This document shows positions 17,310 to 25,809 of a stretch of DNA of 64,000 nucleotides, one piece after another; position 1 is the first letter of the stretch, and each line of letters starts with the position of its first letter. The notes below the pieces were generated by a model. That model worked only from the letters and a program-made list of their open reading frames with translations, did not search any database and was not told the DNA's origin. The position numbers and the translations under genes are program-made. This stretch comes from an uncultured Porphyromonadaceae bacterium (GTDB lineage Bacteria; Bacteroidota; Bacteroidia; Bacteroidales; Muribaculaceae). The DNA lies in NCBI GenBank assembly GCA_902495075.1, contig CABUVO010000018.1, forward strand, positions 1 through 64,000, written 5' to 3'.

Positions 17310-18236
17310 TTGTCGAAATTCGGGGGGGGTAGTTTCTATTTGTCACGTATAAGCCTTTATTGGCAACACATTGTTCTAATAATATTTTTTACTTGCCGAT
17401 TATTTGCCGTTGCATCTGATATTCGTACCATCTGTGGTTCTTACACTTTTTATGGTGATCCACACCATTCACCGCTTGAATGCCGTAATCAGGCACTTCA
17501 AGGTGCCCGCTACAATGCCCTTAGTAGGGCATTTGGCACCATAAGCACACAATCTGTAATCCAACATGACACCAATGACACAGGAAAGGAGTCTTCATAT
17601 TTCGACGCACTGAGCATAACAGATGTAAAAGGAGAATGGATTGCAGACATTGATGAACCTGTATATGAAAATATTCCAACTTCAGATGGTTGTATTGCCG
17701 TGCGATGCAAAGTCAAAGGTAAAGCTCGCCCTATCAGCAACGATGCTGTTGATTTTTTTGTAGAAACTCTACGAAATGGTACAGATCCACGTTGCGTGGC
17801 TACAGAATTCATCAGCGGTGATGATCTCTACATGCGCATCAAGACACCTGTCAGCGGCTATGCCGCAATCTATCTCGCAGATGCCGATCACAATGTTTTC
17901 CGGATACTTCCTTATCAACAGGCTTCAGAAGGAAGCACTCCATTGAAACAAGGTGTGGATTATATCCTTTTCGATCCGAATACCGAAAATACCTTCCAGA
18001 TACCGGCTGATGAACTCACCATTACTGCCAGCCGTCCTGAAGAGCGAAATCATATTTATGTAATATTCTCCCCCAATAGATTCGACAAGGCAATAGACAA
18101 CGCAAAGGAAAACATGTTGCCTCGTTGTCTCTCGTATGCAGAGTTCTCACGATGGCTGCTACGAGTGCGCCGTAATGACCGACGTATGGGCGTGAAGAAT
18201 ATCAGCATAAAGATACAAGATAAAAACTTACGATAG
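17310..18236 (+). CDS. Exported protein with DUF4384-like domain, first gene of the caspase operon
   Basis: Protein of up to 308 residues with no ATG start. The frame opens after a TGA at 17280 and the candidate starts are TTG at 17310 or 17340. A signal peptide is clear (HIVLIIFFTCRLFAVASD). The second half (YMRIKTPVSGYAAIYLADAD, then RILPYQQ and NHIYVIFSP) resembles DUF4384, a beta-rich domain often found with or fused to bacterial caspase-like proteins. That assignment is tentative. A run of eight G at 17322-17329 lies just after the first TTG; one extra G would join this frame to the ATG at 17209. The next gene follows after 30 bases, and five genes run the same way to 24213. Confidence 0.65.
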   Translation: MSKFGGGSFYLSRISLYWQHIVLIIFFTCRLFAVASDIRTICGSYTFYGDPHHSPLECRNQALQGARYNALSRAFGTISTQSVIQHDTNDTGKESSYFDALSITDVKGEWIADIDEPVYENIPTSDGCIAVRCKVKGKARPISNDAVDFFVETLRNGTDPRCVATEFISGDDLYMRIKTPVSGYAAIYLADADHNVFRILPYQQASEGSTPLKQGVDYILFDPNTENTFQIPADELTITASRPEERNHIYVIFSPNRFDKAIDNAKENMLPRCLSYAEFSRWLLRVRRNDRRMGVKNISIKIQDKNLR

Positions 18237-18266
18237 AAGATTAATAACACTAAAACATTTATACTC

Positions 18267-18908
18267 ATGAACAAAGCTATCACATTCGTACTGATGTTCT
18301 TCATCATGGCTGCCTCCACGGCATTCGCTGCAGAGAGCAACAAAGAACTGGAAAAAGCTCTTAGAAAAGAACGCACTCAAAAAATCAAAGAGTTGAAAAA
18401 AGGGAAATGGGAATTATTGGGATCCGCACGTACTCTTGACGTGGCTCTTCTAAAACATTACGATAAGCTCAACTCTCTTGGAGATGACGCATACGAGATC
18501 GTTGGTCTGGCAACAAACTTCAAATCAAAGAATGTAGGCAAACAGATGGCTGCCAATAATGCTTGCATGACTTATGCTCAATTAGCTGGAAGTTCAGTAA
18601 AAGGACGCATAGCAAGCGATATGGCTGCAAATGGAACGGACAGCACCGGTGAATTCGATCATTTCTATGCCGCTTACGAACGGGCTGTTCAAAAAGAGAT
18701 CCGCAATGAGATGACCGAGAGCCTTGCTCTAATCCGTCAGCTCGCGGATGGAAACTATGAAATACAGGTTTTCTATATCGTCAACGAAGATGCAGCATCA
18801 AAATCTCGCCAGCGTGCCCTTGAAAATGCAGCTAAAGAAACCGCTCTTGCCCAATCACATGCAGAAAAGATAGCTGCATTTGTAAGAGACGCACCAGAGC
18901 GGGAATAA
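18267..18908 (+). CDS. Exported helical protein, possibly LPP20-like
   Basis: Protein of 213 residues with a signal peptide ending STAFAA at about residue 21. The mature part is highly charged and helical, beginning ESNKELEKALRKERTQKIKE. The central block (KQMAANNACMTYAQLAGSSV) with alternating Ala-rich helices is reminiscent of LPP20/FlgT-N type proteins, but I am not certain. No lipobox is present, so it should be periplasmic or secreted. It lies between the DUF4384-like and transglutaminase-like genes with 15-30 base gaps and probably belongs to the same complex or pathway. Confidence 0.7.
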   Translation: MNKAITFVLMFFIMAASTAFAAESNKELEKALRKERTQKIKELKKGKWELLGSARTLDVALLKHYDKLNSLGDDAYEIVGLATNFKSKNVGKQMAANNACMTYAQLAGSSVKGRIASDMAANGTDSTGEFDHFYAAYERAVQKEIRNEMTESLALIRQLADGNYEIQVFYIVNEDAASKSRQRALENAAKETALAQSHAEKIAAFVRDAPERE

Positions 18909-18923
18909 ATCCCATATCTTCAC

Positions 18924-20369
18924 ATGAACAAAGCTTATGTATTGCTTCTCACTGTCATCATATCGACTGCAATATGCAGTCATGGGCAGATTGAAGCAGG
19001 TAGTTTTCAGGAATTTCGAAAAGCGATGCTCAATGATTTCGGATCATATCGAAAATCTGTTCTTGACAACTATGCATCGTTTCTGGAAGGGATATGGCGG
19101 GATTATGAGTGTTTCCGCGGTGAACAGCGAGATACATTTCCCAAACCAACATGTCCGCTGGTAACCGCTACACCCGACAAAAGACCTCCTGTTACAGTCC
19201 CATCGGAAACTATTGCACCTTCAGAGGTTGTGAGAGAACCACAAAACATACCACCCCGTACTCTGGAGAAATATTTCGAATTTTCGTTTTATGGAATACA
19301 GACAAGAGTGCCAAATGTGGAGATACCGGTTTTGCCAGGCATACATGATACCAAGGACTTCGCTGAATGTTGGCGCAAACTTGCATCAAAAGACGCAACT
19401 ATGTGTGCCGTCAAAGAACTTCGCGCCACTGCGGATACCCTTGGTCTCAATGACTATCTGACATTTGAATTTGTGCAGTCATGGGCTGAAGCAGTATATA
19501 AGGATGCTCCCCGGACATGTAAGGCATCGCTAACGCATTATATCCTAAACAATATGGGCTATGATGTACGCTTGGCTCTCACGTCAGACTATGATCCGAT
19601 TCTGCTTATCCCTTGTAAACAACAAGTTTATGGGAAAGCATTTTTGAAAATCGGCAGTCAGCGTTACTATGTCTTTGGCACCAATACTGATCTCGGTAAC
19701 ACTGTTATAAGCACATGTGACATTCCCACGAGGCAAAATACCGGACGCGTTATGGATTTAAGGATTAAACCACTTAATCTTCCATATCGTCCATACCACT
19801 ACAACATCTCACATGGTTCTATCAAGATTGAAGGAGATGTAAACGCTAATATTTTCCCGATACTGTATCATTACCCGCAAATGCCAATAGCGGATTATGC
19901 AGTCTCGGAAATAGATCCGGCAGTACGCAAATCTATAGTACAGCAAATCCGCAATCAATTGTTTCAACAACACCCTCGCGAGAAAGCTAACTGTCTGTTG
20001 CAATTTGTGCAGAATGGCTTTACATATGCCACAGATCAGACAGCGCATGGCTTCGAAAAACCTTATTTTTTTGAAGAAATGCTATATTATGCCGCCTGCG
20101 ATTGTGAAGACAGGGCATTGTTTTATAGCTATCTGTTGAATAAAGCGTTTGATCTTGATTGTCATATCATACATTATCCAGGACATGAAAGTGTGGCGGT
20201 TCGGCTCGAGGATGGAATAGAAGGAGACCATTATATTCACGACGGCGCATACTTTTACGTATCCGATCCAACCTATATCGGTGCAACCACAGGAATGTGC
20301 ATGCCTGATTTCAAGCATGTTACACCGGAAATCGATTATAAATACACAAAATTAAGTAACAAAAATTAA
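18924..20369 (+). CDS. Exported transglutaminase-like cysteine protein
   Basis: Protein of 481 residues with a signal peptide (LLLTVIISTAICSHGQ). The C-terminal 150 residues contain a transglutaminase/NlpC-like catalytic triad: Cys394 in CEDRALFYSYLL, His421 in YPGHESVAVRL, and Asp448 in YVSDPTY. The N-terminal part holds a helical segment (EFRKAMLNDFGSYRKSVLDN), a Pro-rich linker near residue 80 and a second domain of unknown fold. Transglutaminase-like proteins of bacteria often cleave or cross-link amide bonds; which one applies here cannot be told. It is the third gene of the operon, with 15-base spacing on both sides. Confidence 0.78.
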   Translation: MNKAYVLLLTVIISTAICSHGQIEAGSFQEFRKAMLNDFGSYRKSVLDNYASFLEGIWRDYECFRGEQRDTFPKPTCPLVTATPDKRPPVTVPSETIAPSEVVREPQNIPPRTLEKYFEFSFYGIQTRVPNVEIPVLPGIHDTKDFAECWRKLASKDATMCAVKELRATADTLGLNDYLTFEFVQSWAEAVYKDAPRTCKASLTHYILNNMGYDVRLALTSDYDPILLIPCKQQVYGKAFLKIGSQRYYVFGTNTDLGNTVISTCDIPTRQNTGRVMDLRIKPLNLPYRPYHYNISHGSIKIEGDVNANIFPILYHYPQMPIADYAVSEIDPAVRKSIVQQIRNQLFQQHPREKANCLLQFVQNGFTYATDQTAHGFEKPYFFEEMLYYAACDCEDRALFYSYLLNKAFDLDCHIIHYPGHESVAVRLEDGIEGDHYIHDGAYFYVSDPTYIGATTGMCMPDFKHVTPEIDYKYTKLSNKN

Positions 20370-20383
20370 ACCTTAAGATTTAT

Positions 20384-22126
20384 ATGTCAGTTAGAAAATT
20401 ATTTTTTATCGCAGCGTTTTTAATTTCATCATTAGGGATGTCCGCATTGGAAATAACACGCTATGTAAGTGCCACCGGCACGGGTGATGGCATGACGGCT
20501 GAAACACCCACTTCCGACTTAGCAGGTATGCTAGCACTTGGAGAAAAAGTTGATAATCTGAAACTCTATGTCAGCCCAGGCTTTTATACCATCCATAGTC
20601 GCGATTTCATCTGCCATAATATAATGCTCGACGGTTCTTGGAAAGACGAGGGGACGTCAGATATGGTACGCATTAATTGTCCTGGGATTTCATTTACAAA
20701 CAGCTATCTTTACAAAGTAAGCTTTTCAGGTAATGTAGGGATTGACTCTGGCAGGTTGACACTCTGTGACGCAGACGGCACTATCAGCATGAACCTCAAT
20801 AATGGAGATTGCGCTCTTAGTTATTGTAAAGCAAAAGGTTTCGGTGCTCACAATTGGGCACATCGTTCTGGCTCGGGTGTAGAACTATCAAATTGCACCA
20901 CAACCGGAGGCAACTGTTATGGTCTTGAAGTCAAAAATATTGGTAAATTATATGTATACAGTAGCACCTTTAACAACCAGAAGGCTGGAGGCGTTAACAT
21001 TGACGGATGTAAATACGCTATGTTTTCTAAATGTGAATTCAGTTTCAATGCAGGGGATGGAGCACTTAGACTTATAGAATTTGATAACTCAGGCAAAGTT
21101 GAATTTTCAAACTGTGAGTTCCTTTATAATGAGGTCACACATGCTCATCAACATAATGTAAATATTCATAGCAACGCTTCTTTTTATAATTGTCTGTTTA
21201 TAGGTAATACCGAGAAAGACTATGATAGCCGGGGATTTATCAATCTTGCACGACCGGATTTCTTATTCAGAAACTGCACTTTCATCGACAACCATGGTGC
21301 CATCGAATTACAAAGTTACTATCCCTCTAATTATCAGATAATCAACTGCGCTTTCTGGAATAATGGTAAGAATAATGTTTATGCCGGAGGTCAGGAAGAT
21401 GTGCCGTTGCTTAACTGCGCAATGGATTATGGAACAGGTGTGCCTGAACTTGATGCCCAAAAGGGTATAATCCTGTTAACAAAAGAAAACAAAGGTTTCA
21501 ATTATACAGGATCGGAGGTAAAAATAGAACCGGAATCCTCACTTATCAATAGGGGATACCCTGCCAGTATTGGCATTACGGATATGTATTCCCATACAAG
21601 CAATGCCTTTGGCGGAACAGACATAGGATGCACCGAATTTATATCAGCACCCGGTCTGTGGCAGCCGGATTCACTTTCGGTCACCACAGAATACGGAGAT
21701 TATACTCTTTGCAAAGCAGAATTCGGATGCGGTTCTTACTATGCTCTACTTCCCGATAATAAGGTTAGTAAAGGGAATCTTGAAATCTCTTGCTACGATA
21801 CAAATTTTATTTACCTCGACAAAATGCCGGTAACGCCTAAAGTTCACAATAACAAATTCATTGAGATTCATCTTGATAATGTTGTAAAGGGGGGATATAC
21901 TGCTTGTATAATGAACTATTATCCCCAGGCGGGATGGCGATTCGACAAGACATATGACTATGCGACATTTAAAGACCGTCCCATTGTCAAGATTGATGGT
22001 GATAACATTCAATTTATAAAACCACAACCAAAAAATGCCGGCACAACAACACGAAAGAACATACCTGCAAAAAAGGGCACAACTACAAAAAAGTCCGGCA
22101 CCCGAACAACTACACGACGCAAATAA
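20384..22126 (+). CDS. Secreted right-handed beta-helix protein with basic tail
   Basis: Protein of 580 residues. A signal peptide (FFIAAFLISSLGMSA) precedes about 400 residues of beta-helix coils with recurrent short strands ending in Asn/Cys (VELSNCTTTGGNCYGLEV, KVEFSNCEFLYNEV, FLFRNCTFIDNHG). This fold is typical of surface polysaccharide-binding or lyase proteins and adhesins. No pectate-lyase catalytic cluster was recognised. The last 35-40 residues switch to low-complexity Lys/Arg/Thr sequence (NIPAKKGTTTKKSGTRTTTR), unlike the rest. Such a tail could bind anionic polymers or serve as a site for Lys/Arg-specific proteolysis by the caspase-like enzyme encoded next. Confidence 0.78.
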   Translation: MSVRKLFFIAAFLISSLGMSALEITRYVSATGTGDGMTAETPTSDLAGMLALGEKVDNLKLYVSPGFYTIHSRDFICHNIMLDGSWKDEGTSDMVRINCPGISFTNSYLYKVSFSGNVGIDSGRLTLCDADGTISMNLNNGDCALSYCKAKGFGAHNWAHRSGSGVELSNCTTTGGNCYGLEVKNIGKLYVYSSTFNNQKAGGVNIDGCKYAMFSKCEFSFNAGDGALRLIEFDNSGKVEFSNCEFLYNEVTHAHQHNVNIHSNASFYNCLFIGNTEKDYDSRGFINLARPDFLFRNCTFIDNHGAIELQSYYPSNYQIINCAFWNNGKNNVYAGGQEDVPLLNCAMDYGTGVPELDAQKGIILLTKENKGFNYTGSEVKIEPESSLINRGYPASIGITDMYSHTSNAFGGTDIGCTEFISAPGLWQPDSLSVTTEYGDYTLCKAEFGCGSYYALLPDNKVSKGNLEISCYDTNFIYLDKMPVTPKVHNNKFIEIHLDNVVKGGYTACIMNYYPQAGWRFDKTYDYATFKDRPIVKIDGDNIQFIKPQPKNAGTTTRKNIPAKKGTTTKKSGTRTTTRRK

Positions 22127-22161
22127 TATTTCGCTAACATATTTCCAATTTATATATAAAT

Positions 22162-24213
22162 ATGCTTAAACATATATTTTGTTCTGTCCTCCTATCCGTT
22201 TCAATCGGAGCATCAGCACAATTACTGGGAGATGCATATCTGAGTGCTGATAACGAGACTCTAAATATCTTTTATACGCCAGGGAAGGACGGAGCGGTTA
22301 AATTATTAATGAGTCAGGATGGTGGAGAATGGGTAGAGCTTCATAATTTTACAAATTCTCCGGACGGAAAAATCACATGGAATGTATTCACAGATTATCC
22401 TGAAGGTATTAAAAATGCTCGTTTCCGCGTATCTGCCTATTCTCTGGAAGATATAAGCAATATTCCATCGCTTCCATCGGGACTTCACGCATTGCCGTCG
22501 GAAAGGGTTGTTCATGGTAATTTTGCATATTTCCTGGAAGAGGACAAGACTTCAAGATATGGCGGAGACTTGCGGAAAGGAACAGCAGCGACTTCCACAC
22601 AACAAGTTACAGTAACAGCTAATGTCTATATATACGATTTCGTGAGTCAGAAATGGACAAGAATTAGCAATGTCGCTTCAGAATCAGTACGAGTACCCAA
22701 GCATACCCATAACGGTCTGTTCCCGTCGCCAAGGATTCCCTCTTACAGCATTTGGGTGGCTTCGGACGGGACAGTAAATGTAGGTGGCAAACAAGTATCC
22801 AATGATAAACTCGATGCATATTCAATATCCCAGCCGCTTACAATTCGTCCACGTTTTTCAACTTTCGCAAAAAATTATGTTGAAAAGAAAATCGATGCAT
22901 GGCAAATCAAAGGTGAATTTGAGAAAACTTCTGATTATCGCAACCGCATACTTAGTGAACGTGATAACCGCATAGCGCAATACACCGAAGAGGCAAAACA
23001 GCTCTTCATCAATAGTCAGAAACCGGCTGATCTCCGAGCATCCATGACCCTGGGACGCTATGATTCAGACAATGAAGTGTTTCTCATCTCCACGCCTCAG
23101 TATGGAGATATGTTCGTACCGGTACCGGTAAAAGATGCCCCAAAATTCAAGAAAGACTGGATAAAAGTAGCCGCGATACCAGCATATGCGATCGAAAATG
23201 ACGAGCTTATACTGGCTGGCGTTACGTTCAGACCCAATAAAGGCAAAGCCAAACAAGCATATTACTACAAACGCGGAAGCGCAACGGAATATTCGATTCC
23301 GGAGATCGCATTCAATTTCAAGCCGATAGAAATCGATGCACCGGAAACATCTGATAGTGGAAACACACCCGGGAGCACTATCAGACATGAAAAAGTTGTT
23401 GTAGGAAATATTTCTGATGTTGATACAGACATTCCTGAGGGTAATAAAACAGCAAATGCCAATACTTTTGCAGTGATTATTTCCAATGAGAACTATCGTC
23501 GGGTGGCATCTGTGGAATATGCGCTCAACGACGGACGCAGCGTAGCCAACTATTTACGTCGCACATTAGGATTATCAGATAAACACATTCATCACATAGA
23601 GGATGCCACCCTCAATGACATCCGGAATGAAATCGATTGGATGAAAAGTGTTGGCAAAGCATATAATGGAGATGCGTCTTTTATTGTCTATTATGCTGGT
23701 CATGGTTTGCCGGACGATGCCAATCAAAACGGTTATCTACTACCGGTCGATGGTTATGGATCAAATGTCTCAACAGCCCTTTCAATGAATGATCTTGCCA
23801 ATGAACTTGGTGCCATTGATTCCAAAATCACATTAGTGCTTCTTGATGCTTGTTTTTCTGGTGCAGTGCGTTCCGGTGCGATGCTGTCATCGGAACGAGG
23901 TGTGGCACTGAAGGTAAAACCTCATAATGTCAATCGAGGCAACGTGGTGATGATTTCCGCATCGCAGGAAGATCAGACCGCATCCAAATACGATGAACAA
24001 GGTCATGGACTCTTCACTTATTTTCTCCTGAAGAGTCTTCAAGACACAAAAGGGCGTGTTACTATCGGACAGCTCGTAGAGGATGTTACTAATAATGTTA
24101 ACCGCATATCGGTAGTTGCCAACAACAAGTCACAAAGACCTGCCGTAACCGCATCTCCATCGATTTCCACAGACTGGCATTCAATAAGAATCAGCGAACT
24201 TTCGAAGTTTTAA
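22162..24213 (+). CDS. Secreted caspase-family (C14) cysteine protease
   Basis: Protein of 683 residues with a signal peptide (ILFCSVLLSVSIGASAQ-like, residues 1-20). The N-terminal 400 residues form beta-rich domains of unknown type. The C-terminal 250 residues are a caspase-hemoglobinase fold: FAVIISNENYRR opens the p20-like unit, the catalytic His514 lies in YYAGHGLPDD and the catalytic Cys564 in LLDACFSGAVRSG. ISASQEDQTASKYDEQGHGL and FTYFLLKSL follow as in prokaryotic metacaspases. Family members of this type generally cut after Lys or Arg. It is unusual among neighbours for being exported and for closing an operon of exported proteins. The stop codon lies one base before repeat B. Confidence 0.88.
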   Translation: MLKHIFCSVLLSVSIGASAQLLGDAYLSADNETLNIFYTPGKDGAVKLLMSQDGGEWVELHNFTNSPDGKITWNVFTDYPEGIKNARFRVSAYSLEDISNIPSLPSGLHALPSERVVHGNFAYFLEEDKTSRYGGDLRKGTAATSTQQVTVTANVYIYDFVSQKWTRISNVASESVRVPKHTHNGLFPSPRIPSYSIWVASDGTVNVGGKQVSNDKLDAYSISQPLTIRPRFSTFAKNYVEKKIDAWQIKGEFEKTSDYRNRILSERDNRIAQYTEEAKQLFINSQKPADLRASMTLGRYDSDNEVFLISTPQYGDMFVPVPVKDAPKFKKDWIKVAAIPAYAIENDELILAGVTFRPNKGKAKQAYYYKRGSATEYSIPEIAFNFKPIEIDAPETSDSGNTPGSTIRHEKVVVGNISDVDTDIPEGNKTANANTFAVIISNENYRRVASVEYALNDGRSVANYLRRTLGLSDKHIHHIEDATLNDIRNEIDWMKSVGKAYNGDASFIVYYAGHGLPDDANQNGYLLPVDGYGSNVSTALSMNDLANELGAIDSKITLVLLDACFSGAVRSGAMLSSERGVALKVKPHNVNRGNVVMISASQEDQTASKYDEQGHGLFTYFLLKSLQDTKGRVTIGQLVEDVTNNVNRISVVANNKSQRPAVTASPSISTDWHSIRISELSKF

Positions 24214-24214
24214 T

Positions 24215-24245
24215 CAAATCAGTTTCGAGCTGTAATCAGCAGCGT
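24215..24245 (+). repeat. Flanking repeat B (copy of the antitoxin 3' end)
   Basis: CAAATCAGTTTCGAGCT is identical to 16949-16965. It is followed by GTAA where copy A has ATAA, then by a partly conserved stretch to AGCGT. In frame it still encodes QISFEL and a stop; the one change within the coding part (CTA to CTG) is synonymous. It starts one base after the caspase stop codon. Confidence 0.75.
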
Positions 24246-24342
24246 TTACTATTTAATGTACATTCGGTATACAGGATTCGTGGGACGGGAGGGGCGATTG
24301 GTTGAATAAATTTCGGGAGTCGGGGTGAATGGAGTAATATTG

Positions 24343-24380
24343 CGTCGGATTTGATTAGAAGATCAGATCCGACGTGTTTT
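24343..24380 (+). terminator. Rho-independent terminator before the efflux operon
   Basis: CGTCGGATTTGAT pairs with ATCAGATCCGACG (one G-T pair), followed by TGTTTTTAT. It abuts the first possible ATG of the TolC gene, so the true start of that gene may be further in. Confidence 0.82.
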
Positions 24381-24381
24381 T

Positions 24382-25788
24382 ATGGGAAAACTGATTTCTA
24401 CAAAAATATTACTTCTGACAAGTCACGTTTTTTACAACGCGACAGCCATTACTGTTATCAGTAAGTTTTACCATGTGTGTGTCATCCCTACAATCTTGGC
24501 AATCTGCGGCATGATAATATTGCCTGCGACAACGGCGAACGCTGACACGTGGACATATGCCGATTGCGTGAATTATGCGCGTGAGCATAATATCTCGCTG
24601 CAGAAATCCCGTATCTCGGAGGAAACGGCTTCCTATGACCTTGAGGAGGTTCAGGCTCAATGGCAACCGTCGCTCGATTTCGCCACATCCCACAGCTATG
24701 TCAACGCTCCGTTCTCCAATGGCGACAAGAACGCTTATAACAGTTCTTATGGACTCAACGCAGGATGGACTATATGGAATGGGGGAGTGCGCGAAAATAC
24801 CATCAAGCGCGACAAGCTCCAGACTGAAATAGCTCGTCTCAATACAGGCGACATCATGCGCACTCTTGAAACAGATCTTCTACAGGTATATATAAACATC
24901 CTTTACGCCAAGGAGGCTATCGGCATCTACGAGGAGGCGGAGAAGGTGAGTCTGGCGCAGGCTGACCGCGGCAAGCAGCTGATGGAGGCAGGACGCATGT
25001 CACGCGTGGATTATGCCCGTCTGCAAAGCCAGTATGAGCAAGACCATTATTCTTTGGTAAATGCCCGTACCACTTATGATTCACGCCGCATGGAGCTCAA
25101 GAAACTTCTTGAATTAGGTATCGACGCCGACATTGAGCTTTCCGAAGTGATGTGGACCGCTGAACAGGTGCTTGCCGTCTTGCCGCCGATGGATGAGAGC
25201 TACCGATTGGCTGTCGCTACGGATCTAAAGATTCAAGGATTGGAGAAAGAGATGGAATCGTCGGAATATGACGTTGCTATCGCGAAAGCGGGACACGCTC
25301 CTAAAATCGCTCTCAACGCGGGTGTTGGCACGGGCTATTACGCTCCCGGAGGAAATTTCGGCACCGGACTGAAGCTGGCACTCAACGAGCAGATCGGACT
25401 TTCACTCTCCATCCCCATCTTCGATAACAAAAAGACGAAAACCGCAACGGCACGAGCCCGCGCACAACAGCTAAACGCGCAACTTGACATAGACCAGCGA
25501 CAGACGGAACTCGCGCAGACGGTGGAGAATTGGTATATCGACACCCGTTCGGCACAGGCAAGATTCATTGCCGCGCAGTCAAATCTTGAATCGGCAAAAC
25601 TCAGCGACGAGCTCTGCAATGAGCAGTTTGCGATAGGCTATGTCAACACCGTGGAACTGATGACCGCCCACAATACTCTCATTGAGGCGCAACATTCTTT
25701 GCTTCAGGCAAAATATATGGCGATGCTCGGACATAAGATGATAGAATTCTATCGGACAGCGGAATGCCATTTAGGAATTAGGAATTAG
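24382..25788 (+). CDS. TolC family outer-membrane efflux protein
   Basis: Outer-membrane channel of the TolC family, up to 468 residues. Two long helical repeats are visible, starting ADTWTYADCVNYAREHNISL (family motif in which a new repeat opens with a helix after the signal cleavage site) and continuing with coiled-coil stretches such as YEEAEKVSLAQADRGKQLME and QSNLESAKLSDELCNEQFAI. The signal-peptide hydrophobic core (VIPTILAICGMIILPATTANA) lies at residues 34-54. The ATG at 24382 therefore gives an unusually long leader, and a GTG at 24475 is an alternative. The C-terminus (HLGIRN) is encoded by a GGAATTA repeat tract that runs over the stop codon. It forms the exit duct for the MacAB-type pump downstream. 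Confidence 0.9.
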   Translation: MGKLISTKILLLTSHVFYNATAITVISKFYHVCVIPTILAICGMIILPATTANADTWTYADCVNYAREHNISLQKSRISEETASYDLEEVQAQWQPSLDFATSHSYVNAPFSNGDKNAYNSSYGLNAGWTIWNGGVRENTIKRDKLQTEIARLNTGDIMRTLETDLLQVYINILYAKEAIGIYEEAEKVSLAQADRGKQLMEAGRMSRVDYARLQSQYEQDHYSLVNARTTYDSRRMELKKLLELGIDADIELSEVMWTAEQVLAVLPPMDESYRLAVATDLKIQGLEKEMESSEYDVAIAKAGHAPKIALNAGVGTGYYAPGGNFGTGLKLALNEQIGLSLSIPIFDNKKTKTATARARAQQLNAQLDIDQRQTELAQTVENWYIDTRSAQARFIAAQSNLESAKLSDELCNEQFAIGYVNTVELMTAHNTLIEAQHSLLQAKYMAMLGHKMIEFYRTAECHLGIRN

Positions 25789-25802
25789 GAATGAGGAATT
25801 AA
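25771..25802. repeat. Tandem GGAATTA repeat at the tolC stop
   Basis: TTAGGAATTAGGAATTAGG continues as AATGAGGAATTA: four imperfect 7-8 base units that overlap the last codons of the TolC gene and fill the gap to the next gene. Similar TTAGG-based tracts occur at 26983 and 29021. Confidence 0.75.
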
Positions 25803-25809
25803 GTTGGAT

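Noticed and set aside
22162..24213. Intracellular caspase-based phage-defence effector
   Set aside because: All five operon products begin with signal peptides, and no nucleotide-sensing, reverse transcriptase, CRISPR or NTPase partner is encoded nearby.
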